NCBI GenBank assembly: GCA_947458415.1
Contig: CANGZG010000023.1
Coordinates: 1 to 20,362 of the forward strand
Direction of reading: 5' to 3'
Length of the DNA stretch: 20,362 bases
From: Comamonadaceae bacterium
Lineage (GTDB): Bacteria > Pseudomonadota > Gammaproteobacteria > Burkholderiales > Burkholderiaceae_C
In this document: in pieces, positions 6,693 to 14,748 of the stretch
How the letters are laid out: every line of letters starts with the position of its first letter
How positions within the stretch are numbered: position 1 is the first letter of the stretch
The notes under the pieces: generated by a model
The model's database searches: none
The model's input: only the letters and a program-made list of their open reading frames with translations
What the model was told of the DNA's origin: nothing
Position numbers and translations under genes: made by a program

Positions 6693-8510
6693 ATGTTTCC
6701 GCAACGACTCGACTCCACTGTGGCATATGGCATTGCGCAAGCCATGATGGATGGTTTCAACCGACATTACCAATTGTTTCGGCAAGAGTCGGCCAAAGCC
6801 AAAGAGCGGTTTGAACAACAAGACTGGCATGGGCAACAGCGTGCGCAACGTGAGCGCATCGAGTTTTACGACCTGCGCGTCAAAGAGTGTTCGGCCCGTT
6901 TAGAAACCGATTACCAAGCCTCGAAACAATCGCCAGACATTTGGCAGCAAGTGAAGTTGCATTACATCGGTTTGTTGGTTGACCATTTCCAACCCGAGTT
7001 GGCGGAAACCTTTTTCAATTCGGTCACCACCAAAATTTTGGACCGCAGTTATTTCCAAAACGAATTCATTTTTGTGCGCCCGGCGGTCAGCACCGAGTAC
7101 ATCGAAAGCGATGACCCGAATGCGCTGCCCACCTACCAAGCGTGGTACCCGAGCCCAGACAACTTGCACGACACCATCGTGCAAATCGTCACGCATTTCC
7201 ATTTGAAATGCCCCTTTGCTGATTTGTCCAGAGACGCCAACGACATCTTGCGCAACGTGCAAATGCGCCTAGACCAAACCCGTTTGCGCGCCAATTTTCA
7301 AATTCAAGTGTTGAACAGCTTGTTTTACCGGAACAAGGCGGCGTACATCGTTGGCAAGGTGATCAATGGCTTTGTTGAAATTCCGTTTGCGCTGCCCATC
7401 TTGCACAACCACCAAGGCGAGTTGGTGATTGATGCGGCCTTGTTTGGCGAAGACGATTTTTTGATGCTGTTCAGTTTTGCGCGCGCCTATTTCATGGTCG
7501 ACATGGACATTCCGTCGGCCTATGTGCAATTCCTGCGCAGCCTGATGCCGCGAAAACCGCGCGCAGAAATCTACAACGCGTTGGGTTTGGCCAAGCAAGG
7601 AAAAACCTTGTTTTACAGAGACTTGCTCTACCACCAACGCCACAGCACCGACAAGTTCCGCATCGCCCCCGGCATCAAAGGCATGGTCATGTTGGTGTTT
7701 GACCAGCCGTCGTTTCCGTTTGTCTTCAAGGTCATCAAAGATTTTTACCCGCCGCAAAAAGACACCACGCGCGAACAAATCCAAGGCAAGTATTTGTTGG
7801 TGAAGCAACACGACCGGGTGGGGCGCATGGCCGACACGTTGGAATACAGCAATGTGGCTTTCCCTCGCGAACGGTTTGAAGATGAATTGATCGAAGAAAT
7901 CCAGAAATTTGCGCCCAGCCAAATCGAAATCAACGTGCGCCCGGACAACGGCAAGCAAGAGGTGGTGATCAAACACGCTTACATCGAACGTCGAATGATT
8001 CCCCTCAACATTTATTTGCAAGAGTCGTTCGATGCCGGCTTGCAAGAGCCGCGCGCGAAAGCGCAAATGGAGCGGGCGGTCATCGAATATGGCAACGCGA
8101 TCAAAGATTTGGTGGCGGCCAATATTTTTCCCGGTGACATGTTGTGGAAAAACTTTGGCATCACCCGCCACGGCAAAGTGGTGTTTTATGACTACGATGA
8201 AATCGAATACATCACCGATTGCAATTTCCGTCGTGTGCCGCCGCCGCGTCATGAAGAAGACGAAATGTCTGGCGAAGTCTGGTACCACGTGGGCCCACGC
8301 GATGTGTTCCCGGAAACCTTTGGTCCATTTTTGTTGGGCAACCCGGCTGTGCGAGAGGTGTTCATGAAGCACCATGCTGATTTGCTGGAAGCGGATTTTT
8401 GGCAAGGACACAAAGAAAAAATTTCCCAAGGCCATGTCCACGATGTGTTTCCGTACGAAGCAGACAAACGCTTTGAAGTGCAGCGTGCGGCCTTGGCTTT
8501 GAATGCTTGA
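6693..8510 (+). CDS. aceK: Isocitrate dehydrogenase kinase/phosphatase
   Basis: Bifunctional enzyme that phosphorylates and dephosphorylates isocitrate dehydrogenase, setting the split between the TCA cycle and the glyoxylate shunt. At 605 residues it is in the normal AceK range. The nucleotide-binding region APGIKGMVMLVF leads to Lys346 in FVFKVIKDF, the likely ATP-contacting lysine. Downstream, FPGDMLWKNFG (Asp482) and FYDYDEIEYI (Asp500, Asp502) match the kinase-like catalytic and metal aspartates of the family. The N-terminal regulatory half is intact. In enterobacteria aceK follows aceBA; here it is embedded in an acyl-CoA catabolic cluster whose end product is acetyl-CoA, the substrate of the glyoxylate shunt. 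Only a weak AGG precedes ATG 6693. A gap of 23 bases separates it from the thiolase gene. Confidence 0.96.
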   Translation: MFPQRLDSTVAYGIAQAMMDGFNRHYQLFRQESAKAKERFEQQDWHGQQRAQRERIEFYDLRVKECSARLETDYQASKQSPDIWQQVKLHYIGLLVDHFQPELAETFFNSVTTKILDRSYFQNEFIFVRPAVSTEYIESDDPNALPTYQAWYPSPDNLHDTIVQIVTHFHLKCPFADLSRDANDILRNVQMRLDQTRLRANFQIQVLNSLFYRNKAAYIVGKVINGFVEIPFALPILHNHQGELVIDAALFGEDDFLMLFSFARAYFMVDMDIPSAYVQFLRSLMPRKPRAEIYNALGLAKQGKTLFYRDLLYHQRHSTDKFRIAPGIKGMVMLVFDQPSFPFVFKVIKDFYPPQKDTTREQIQGKYLLVKQHDRVGRMADTLEYSNVAFPRERFEDELIEEIQKFAPSQIEINVRPDNGKQEVVIKHAYIERRMIPLNIYLQESFDAGLQEPRAKAQMERAVIEYGNAIKDLVAANIFPGDMLWKNFGITRHGKVVFYDYDEIEYITDCNFRRVPPPRHEEDEMSGEVWYHVGPRDVFPETFGPFLLGNPAVREVFMKHHADLLEADFWQGHKEKISQGHVHDVFPYEADKRFEVQRAALALNA

Positions 8511-8533
8511 CGATTTTTTTGAAGGAGTGACAG

Positions 8534-9715
8534 ATGTCTGATGCGATAGTGATTGTGGGCGCTGCCCGCACCCCGATGGGCAGTTTTCAGGGCGACTTCG
8601 CCTCGCTCAGCGCCCATGATTTGGGTGGTGTGGCGATTGCAGCGGCAGTGGCCCGCGCCGGCATATCGCCCGATGCGGTGACCGAGGTGTTGTTTGGCAA
8701 TTGTTTGATGGCGGGACAAGGCCAAGCCCCAGCGCGACAAGCCGCGTTCAAAGGCGGGTTGCCCCAAAGCGCTGGCGCAGTCACCTTGTCCAAGATGTGT
8801 GGCTCTGGCATGCGTGCTGCCATGTTCGCGCACGACATCTTGCACGCAGGTTCGCAAGCGGTGATGGTGGCTGGTGGCATGGAGAGCATGACCAATGCGC
8901 CGTATTTGATGCTCAAGGGCCGTGGCGGTTACCGCATGGGCCACGACAAAATCTATGACCACATGATGCTCGATGGATTGGAAGACGCTTACGAGGCCGG
9001 GCGCTCCATGGGCACGTTTGGCGAAGACTGCGCAGCCAAATACCAGTTCACCCGCGAAGCGCAAGACCATTTCGCCATGACCAGCGTGCAACGCGCCAAA
9101 GAGGCGTCGTCATCAGGCGCATTCCAAACAGAAATTGCACCCGTGACAGTGAAAGACCGCAGCGGTGAACGCGTGGTGTCACTCGACGAAGGCCCTGGCA
9201 AAGTCAAGCTCGACAAAGTCACCAGCTTGAAACCCGCATTCAAAAAAGACGGCACCATCACCGCGGCGTCCAGTTCTTCCATCAACGACGGTGCGGCAGC
9301 GTTGGTGATGATGCGCGAGAGCACCGCCGCCAAACTCGGTTGCAAACCATTGGCACGCGTGGTGAGTCACGCCACGTTTGCACAAGCGCCTGAATGGTTC
9401 ACCACCGCACCCGTGGGTGCCACACAGCAGGCCTTGGCCAAAGCCGGTTGGAAAGTCAGCGATGTGCAGTTGTGGGAAGTCAATGAGGCGTTTGCGGTCG
9501 TGCCCATGGCCTTGATGCACGAACTCAAAGTGCCGCATGAGATCGTGAACGTCAACGGCGGTGCGTGTGCATTGGGACACCCCATCGGTGCGTCAGGTGC
9601 CCGCATCATCGTCACTTTGTTGCATGCTTTGAAAGCACGTGGCTTGAAAAAAGGCTTGGCCACGCTGTGCATCGGTGGTGGCGAAGGCACCGCCATGGCG
9701 CTTGAATTGGTCTGA
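8534..9715 (+). CDS. Acetyl-CoA C-acetyltransferase (thiolase II)
   Basis: Condensing/cleaving thiolase of 393 residues, expected to split acetoacetyl-CoA into two acetyl-CoA. The nucleophile is Cys89 in SKMCGSGMRA. The second half carries NVNGGACALGHPIGASGAR with His349, and the C-terminal motif LCIGGGEGTA with Cys379, completing the Cys-His-Cys set of biosynthetic/degradative thiolases. EVNEAFA is also present. AAGGAG at 8522-8527 lies 6 bases before the ATG, the strongest ribosome-binding site of this run. In leucine breakdown the final acetoacetate must be activated and thiolysed, so a thiolase beside carboxylase genes is expected. A 3-ketoacyl-CoA thiolase with broader substrates cannot be excluded from sequence alone. 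Confidence 0.92.
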   Translation: MSDAIVIVGAARTPMGSFQGDFASLSAHDLGGVAIAAAVARAGISPDAVTEVLFGNCLMAGQGQAPARQAAFKGGLPQSAGAVTLSKMCGSGMRAAMFAHDILHAGSQAVMVAGGMESMTNAPYLMLKGRGGYRMGHDKIYDHMMLDGLEDAYEAGRSMGTFGEDCAAKYQFTREAQDHFAMTSVQRAKEASSSGAFQTEIAPVTVKDRSGERVVSLDEGPGKVKLDKVTSLKPAFKKDGTITAASSSSINDGAAALVMMRESTAAKLGCKPLARVVSHATFAQAPEWFTTAPVGATQQALAKAGWKVSDVQLWEVNEAFAVVPMALMHELKVPHEIVNVNGGACALGHPIGASGARIIVTLLHALKARGLKKGLATLCIGGGEGTAMALELV

Positions 9716-9723
9716 GGTTTGCT

Positions 9724-11331
9724 ATGAGCGCGCTCACATCGTCTTTGTCAACACGTTCGGCGGCATTCATCGCCAACGCGCAAGCCATGCAAGCCGCGGT
9801 GGATGATTTGCGGGTGCAGATGTCGCGCAGTGCGCAAGGCGGTGGAGAAACGGCCCGCGCCAAACATGTGGCGCGTGGCAAATTGCCCCCCCGCGAACGC
9901 GTGGCGTTGTTGCTCGACCCGGGCACGCCTTTTTTGGAATTCAGCCCCCTGGCAGCGCACGGCATGTACAACGGCGACGCCCCCGGTGCCGGAGTGATTG
10001 CGGGCATTGGAAGAGTGAGTGGCGTCGATTGTGTGATCGTGTGCAACGACGCGACGGTCAAAGGGGGCACCTATTACCCCATGACGGTGAAGAAGCATTT
10101 GCGTGCGCAAGAGATCGCGCAGCAAAACCGTTTGCCATGCATTTACCTGGTGGATTCGGGCGGCGCCAATTTGCCGAACCAAGACGATGTGTTTCCAGAC
10201 CGTGATCACTTTGGCCGGATTTTTTACAACCAAGCCAACATGAGTGCGCAAGGCATCGCGCAAATCGCGGTGGTCATGGGCAGTTGCACGGCGGGCGGCG
10301 CCTACGTGCCTGCGATGAGTGATGAAACCATCATTGTCAAAAACCAAGGCACCATTTTTCTGGGTGGCCCGCCGTTGGTGAAAGCGGCGATTGGAGAGAT
10401 TGTCAGCGCCGAAGATTTGGGTGGTGGCGATGTGCACACCCGCTTGTCTGGCGTGGCTGACCATTTGGCTGACAACGATGCGCATGCGTTGGCGCTGGCT
10501 CGTCAAGCCGTGGCGCGTTTGAACCACCGCAAAACCCTGCATGCCGCGGTCGTGCCGGCAAAAGCGCCTTTGTACAACCCGAAAGAAATCTATGGGGTGA
10601 TTCCTGTCGACACCCGCAAACCATACGATGTGCGCGACATCATCGCCCGCGTGGTCGATGGTTCTGAGTTGCACGAATTCAAACCGCGTTTTGGCAGCAC
10701 CTTGGTTTGCGGTTTTGCGCACATCGAAGGCATGCCTGTGGGCATCGTCGCCAACAACGGCGTGTTATTTTCTGAATCTGCCCAAAAGGGTGCCCATTTC
10801 ATCGAGCTGTGTTGCCAGCGAAAAATCCCGTTGGTGTTTTTGCAAAACATCACGGGCTTCATGGTGGGACGCAAATACGAGAACGAAGGCATCGCACGCC
10901 ACGGCGCCAAGATGGTGACCGCGGTGGCGACAGCGCAAGTCCCGAAATTCACCATCATCATCGGCGGCAGTTATGGGGCGGGCAATTACGGCATGTGCGG
11001 CCGTGCGTTCAACCCCCGTTTTTTGTGGATGTGGCCGAATGCGCGCATCTGTGTGATGGGCGGCGAGCAAGCTGCCAGTGTGTTGGCCACGGTACGTCGC
11101 GATGGCATTGAAGCCAAAGGCGGCAGCTGGAGCGCCGACGAAGAAGCCAAGTTCAAGCAACCGCTGCTAGACCAATTTGCGCACCAGTCGCACCCTTACT
11201 ATGCCAGTGCACGTTTGTGGGATGACGGCGTGATTGATCCCGCTGACACCCGACAAGTGCTGGCGCTGGCGTTGTCGGCCGCGCTGAGTTCTCCGATTCC
11301 CGACACCCGATTCGGTGTTTTCCGCATGTGA
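9724..11331 (+). CDS. liuB: Acyl-CoA carboxylase carboxyltransferase (beta) subunit, methylcrotonyl-CoA type
   Basis: Carboxyltransferase subunit of a biotin-dependent carboxylase, 535 residues, moving CO2 from biotin to an alpha,beta-unsaturated acyl-CoA. Two crotonase-like halves are visible. The N-half has VIVCNDATVKGGTYYPMTVK and the oxyanion-hole region GGAYVPAMSDE from residue 191. The C-half has QNITGFMVGRKYE and GGSYGAGNYGM from residue 414. The protein ends FGVFRM, as I recall for LiuB of Pseudomonas. These features place it in the methylcrotonyl/geranyl-CoA lineage rather than with propionyl-CoA carboxylase. Geranyl-CoA carboxylase (AtuC) is the main alternative; a Gly/Phe difference in the acyl pocket is known to separate the two, but I could not align that position safely. 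GAGG at 9714-9717 precedes the start. The partner alpha subunit is two genes downstream. Confidence 0.88.
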   Translation: MSALTSSLSTRSAAFIANAQAMQAAVDDLRVQMSRSAQGGGETARAKHVARGKLPPRERVALLLDPGTPFLEFSPLAAHGMYNGDAPGAGVIAGIGRVSGVDCVIVCNDATVKGGTYYPMTVKKHLRAQEIAQQNRLPCIYLVDSGGANLPNQDDVFPDRDHFGRIFYNQANMSAQGIAQIAVVMGSCTAGGAYVPAMSDETIIVKNQGTIFLGGPPLVKAAIGEIVSAEDLGGGDVHTRLSGVADHLADNDAHALALARQAVARLNHRKTLHAAVVPAKAPLYNPKEIYGVIPVDTRKPYDVRDIIARVVDGSELHEFKPRFGSTLVCGFAHIEGMPVGIVANNGVLFSESAQKGAHFIELCCQRKIPLVFLQNITGFMVGRKYENEGIARHGAKMVTAVATAQVPKFTIIIGGSYGAGNYGMCGRAFNPRFLWMWPNARICVMGGEQAASVLATVRRDGIEAKGGSWSADEEAKFKQPLLDQFAHQSHPYYASARLWDDGVIDPADTRQVLALALSAALSSPIPDTRFGVFRM

Positions 11332-11349
11332 TTTTTTGAGACGAACAAC

Positions 11350-12483
11350 ATGAACCATATTTACCATTTGCCTGAACACCAAACCTTGCGCGATCAGATG
11401 GCGCGTTTTTTAGAGCGCGAAGTCGAGCCCTTCGGCATGGCGTGGGAAAAAGAAGGCAAGGTGCCGCGCGAGGTGTTGCGCAAAATGGGCGAGGCCGGCT
11501 TTTTCGGGCTGATGTACGAGAGTGAATACGGCGGCGCCGAGGCCGATGCCTTGACCAATTTGGTGTTTGCCGAGGCCTTGTCGCAATCGACATTCGCAGG
11601 CTTCATCGTGAGCGTGCTGGTGCACACCGACATGGCCAGTCCGCATTTGCACCATGCCGGTACGGCCGCGCAAAAAGCCAAGTACATGCCACGCCTGATC
11701 TCAGGCGAAATCATCAGTGCCGTGGCCATGACCGAGCCCGGGGCGGGTTCCGATTTGTCAGGCATGCGCAGCACGGCGCGTCGCGAGGGCGATGCTTGGG
11801 TGCTCAATGGCACCAAAATGTTCATCACCAATGGCGTGCATGCCGATGTGTACTTTGTCGCCGCCAAGACCGGCACGGGCAAGCACCAGATGTCAATGTT
11901 CATTTTGGAAAAAGGCACGCCCGGGTTCAGCGTCGGGCGGTCGTTGGACAAAACCGGTTGGCTGTGTTCAGACACGGCCGAGTTGGTGCTTGACAACGTG
12001 CGACTCGGCCCGGATGCATTGCTCGGTGAACAAGACAAAGGCTTTTATGCCTTGATGAAAAACTTGCAGACCGAGCGCATCGCCTTGGCGGCCATGGCGG
12101 TGGGCCATTGCCAACGCGCCATCGAATTGACACTGGACTACGTGCGCCAACGCCAAGCATTTGGCAAAAGCCTGTGGGAGATGCAGCACATTCGCCAACG
12201 CATCGCCATGCTCGACGCCAAAACACGTGCGGCGCGTCAATTGATGTACCACTGCGCATGGTCTGCCACGCAAGACCATGACATTGTTCAAGAAGTCTCC
12301 ATGCTCAAAGCCTTGACCGGTGACCTGGTCAACGAAGTGGTCGGCGGGTGTTTGCAATTTTGGGGTGGCATGGGTTACATGCGTGAAGCGCCGATCGAGC
12401 GGCTGTGGCGCGATGCCCGCGTTTTGGCCATTGGTGGCGGCGCCACCGAAGTGATGCTGGAAGAAGTGGCCAAGCGCTATTGA
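11350..12483 (+). CDS. Acyl-CoA dehydrogenase, catalytic Glu in the IVD/LCAD position
   Basis: Flavoprotein dehydrogenase of 377 residues that introduces the alpha,beta double bond into an acyl-CoA. It shows AMTEPGAGSDLSGM and LNGTKMFITNG (flavin/substrate region), RQRQAFGKSLWEMQ, and a C-terminal WGGMGYMREAPIERLWRDAR. At the usual catalytic-Glu position (MCAD IYEGT) this protein has IGGGATE, with Gly363. Instead Glu242 in LQTERIALA aligns with the catalytic Glu of isovaleryl-CoA and long-chain dehydrogenases. The overall sequence looks closer to citronellyl-CoA (AtuD-like) or unassigned dehydrogenases than to typical LiuA isovaleryl-CoA dehydrogenase. It sits between the two carboxylase subunit genes, where liuC would lie in Pseudomonas, so it probably makes the carboxylase substrate. 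Substrate identity is uncertain. Confidence 0.88.
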   Translation: MNHIYHLPEHQTLRDQMARFLEREVEPFGMAWEKEGKVPREVLRKMGEAGFFGLMYESEYGGAEADALTNLVFAEALSQSTFAGFIVSVLVHTDMASPHLHHAGTAAQKAKYMPRLISGEIISAVAMTEPGAGSDLSGMRSTARREGDAWVLNGTKMFITNGVHADVYFVAAKTGTGKHQMSMFILEKGTPGFSVGRSLDKTGWLCSDTAELVLDNVRLGPDALLGEQDKGFYALMKNLQTERIALAAMAVGHCQRAIELTLDYVRQRQAFGKSLWEMQHIRQRIAMLDAKTRAARQLMYHCAWSATQDHDIVQEVSMLKALTGDLVNEVVGGCLQFWGGMGYMREAPIERLWRDARVLAIGGGATEVMLEEVAKRY

Positions 12484-12487
12484 TGCC

Positions 12488-14485
12488 ATGTTTCAAAAAA
12501 TACTGATTGCCAATCGGGGTGAAATCGCTTGCAGGGTGGCTGCGACGGCGGCGCGACTCGGCGTGAAAACCGTGGCGGTGTACTCCGACGCAGACGCGCA
12601 AGCGGCGCATGTGCAGGCTTGCGACGAAGCTGTGCACATCGGCGGCGCGGCGGTGCAAGACAGTTATTTGCAATGGCAGCGCATATTGCAAGCGGCGCAA
12701 GCCACCGGTGCACAAGCGATCCACCCAGGCTACGGCTTCTTGAGCGAGAACGCTGACTTTGCCAACGCGTGCGCACAAACCGGCTTGGTGTTCATCGGAC
12801 CGGGTGTCGCAGCGATTCAAGCCATGGGGTTGAAAGCCGCGTCCAAGCAACTGATGGAGAAGGCCGGTGTTCCCTTGGTGCCGGGTTATCACGGTGCTGA
12901 CCAATCACCACAGTGGCTGGCCAGCGAGGCCGTACGCATCGGCTTTCCCGTGTTGATCAAAGCCAGTGCAGGTGGCGGCGGCAAGGGCATGCGCATCGTG
13001 CAACGCGCTGAAGATTTCGCCTCTGCATTGGCGTCGTGTCAACGCGAAGCCCAACACAGTTTTGGCGATGACGCGGTGCTGATTGAAAAATACGTGCAAC
13101 GCCCGCGGCACATTGAAATACAGGTGTTTGGCGACAGCCACGGCCAAGTCATCCATTTGCACGAACGCGATTGCTCGGTGCAACGCCGACACCAAAAGGT
13201 GTTGGAAGAATCGCCCGCGCCCGGTTTGTCAGATGACATGCGCCAACGCATGGGCGCGGCAGCCATCGCCGCAGCCAAAGCAGTCAACTATGTCGGCGCA
13301 GGAACGGTGGAGTTCATCGTCGAACAAACCGACCGCGGCATGGACTTTTTCTTCATGGAAATGAACACCCGCTTGCAGGTCGAGCACCCGGTCACAGAAG
13401 CGGTGACGGGTTTGGATTTGGTGGAATGGCAATTGCGCATCGCATGTGGCGAGCCATTGCCTTTGACCCAAGCGCAAGTTCATGTGCAAGGTCACGCCAT
13501 CGAAGCGCGCATTTGTGCGGAAAACCCGGACCATGATTTTTTGCCTGCCATTGGGGATTTGCATGTGTTGCGTGTGCCCCCAGCCAGCCGGTTTGGGGTG
13601 GCGCCAGTGCGTTGGGACAGCGGTGTGCGTGAAGGTGACAGCATCAGTCCGCATTACGACTCGATGATTGCCAAGCTGATCGTGCATGGCGACAACCGTG
13701 AACAAGCATTGGCACGGCTCGACCACGCATTGGCGCAACTGCACATTTCTGGTGTGCAAAACAACGTCGCCTTTTTGCGCCGCGTGCTTCGCACCGATTC
13801 GTTTGCGCAGGCCCATTTGGACACGGCTTTGATTGAGCGAGAAGCCAAAGCGTTGTTTGGTCAAGCAGGCTTGCCGCTCCCGCATGCCATGGCTGCGGCC
13901 GTGGCGGCGCAGTTGCGCAGCGAACAAACACCTGCTGAAGCTTGGTGCGACCCTTGGTCTGTGCGCAAGGGCTGGTTGATGCAAGGTCAATCCCAACGAA
14001 GCTTCGAGTTTCACGCCCAAGGCGAACTTTGCAAAGCCGTGTTGACCTGTGAGGTGCGGGGCGGCATGCGTTTGCGAATCGGCGAACAAGAGAGCGAATT
14101 CGATTGGTCAGACGATGCGGCTTGTTTGCATGTGCATTGGGCCGGGCAGTCATGGCGTTGCCATGTGTATCTGCACGGTCAACACTGCCATGTGTTTGCC
14201 CACGCAGGAGAGGCGGTGTTGACACGGGTGGACCCCTTGGCGCATGCCTCGCAAGATGCCGTGGCGGGTGGCAACTTGGCCGCACCGATGCCAGGGAAGT
14301 TGTTGTCGTTTGCAGTCAAGGTCGGGGAGACGGTGGCGGCGGGTCAAGCCTTGGCGGTCATGGAAGCCATGAAGATGGAACACACCGTTGCCGCCCCGAC
14401 CGCCGGCACGGTGGCTGAATTGCTTTATGCACCTGGCGACCAAGTGGCCGAAGGTGCACCCCTGTTGCGCTTGTCAACCGATTGA
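12488..14485 (+). CDS. liuD: Acyl-CoA carboxylase biotin-carboxylase/biotin-carrier (alpha) subunit, methylcrotonyl-CoA type
   Basis: Alpha subunit of the same carboxylase, 665 residues. An N-terminal biotin carboxylase domain begins KILIANRGEIACRV, with the ATP-grasp glycine loop GGGGKGM at 162-168 and the catalytic stretch EMNTRLQVEH at 291-300. A variable linking domain (about 450-590) follows, then a C-terminal biotinyl carrier domain with EAMKMEH, in which Lys629 is the biotinylation site. Single-chain BC plus BCCP is the layout of methylcrotonyl-, geranyl- and propionyl-CoA carboxylases. Pairing with the LiuB-like beta subunit indicates the first two. ATP, bicarbonate and Mg are the other substrates. 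The gene starts 4 bases after the dehydrogenase stop. LiuD serves methylcrotonyl-CoA; an AtuF-type role is the alternative. Confidence 0.9.
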   Translation: MFQKILIANRGEIACRVAATAARLGVKTVAVYSDADAQAAHVQACDEAVHIGGAAVQDSYLQWQRILQAAQATGAQAIHPGYGFLSENADFANACAQTGLVFIGPGVAAIQAMGLKAASKQLMEKAGVPLVPGYHGADQSPQWLASEAVRIGFPVLIKASAGGGGKGMRIVQRAEDFASALASCQREAQHSFGDDAVLIEKYVQRPRHIEIQVFGDSHGQVIHLHERDCSVQRRHQKVLEESPAPGLSDDMRQRMGAAAIAAAKAVNYVGAGTVEFIVEQTDRGMDFFFMEMNTRLQVEHPVTEAVTGLDLVEWQLRIACGEPLPLTQAQVHVQGHAIEARICAENPDHDFLPAIGDLHVLRVPPASRFGVAPVRWDSGVREGDSISPHYDSMIAKLIVHGDNREQALARLDHALAQLHISGVQNNVAFLRRVLRTDSFAQAHLDTALIEREAKALFGQAGLPLPHAMAAAVAAQLRSEQTPAEAWCDPWSVRKGWLMQGQSQRSFEFHAQGELCKAVLTCEVRGGMRLRIGEQESEFDWSDDAACLHVHWAGQSWRCHVYLHGQHCHVFAHAGEAVLTRVDPLAHASQDAVAGGNLAAPMPGKLLSFAVKVGETVAAGQALAVMEAMKMEHTVAAPTAGTVAELLYAPGDQVAEGAPLLRLSTD

Positions 14486-14495
14486 GGCAAACACC

Positions 14496-14747
14496 ATGAC
14501 GCCAGCACAACCCCCTTGGCAAGCCTTGCGTCAACGCTGGGAAGCGGTGTCACGCACGCCAGACGGAGAGCCGCTGGTGTCGCCGTGCGTGTCGGTGTGC
14601 ACCATGCAGGTTGACATGGACGAATGCCAAGGGTGTTTGCGCAGCATCGACGAAATCGCGCACTGGGGCATGAGCACACCTGCACAGCAACGCTTGGTCT
14701 GGCAACGCTTGGGCGAACGGATTCAACAACACTTCCACAAGGACTGA
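14496..14747 (+). CDS. DUF1289 family small Cys-rich protein
   Basis: An 83-residue protein of the DUF1289 family, recognised by SPCVSVCTMQ followed by DECQGCLRSIDEIAHWGMS. Four cysteines (31, 35, 44, 47) form a CxxxC/CxxC pair that could bind zinc or an Fe-S cluster; no function has been demonstrated to my knowledge. The frame is open further upstream, but ATG 14496 is preceded by GAGG at 14484-14487 and follows the liuD stop by 10 bases, and the residues before it have no family character. It is followed one base later by the isomerase gene. Its place in the operon suggests expression with the carboxylase genes, though members of this family occur in varied contexts. Confidence 0.85.
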   Translation: MTPAQPPWQALRQRWEAVSRTPDGEPLVSPCVSVCTMQVDMDECQGCLRSIDEIAHWGMSTPAQQRLVWQRLGERIQQHFHKD

Positions 14748-14748
14748 C

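Noticed and set aside
7269..8441. A 390-codon open frame antisense to aceK, and similar long minus-strand frames inside glyS, liuB, livH and liuD
   Set aside because: They lie wholly opposite well-supported genes, have His/Arg/Gln-rich low-complexity translations without recognisable domains, and are typical codon-bias shadows.
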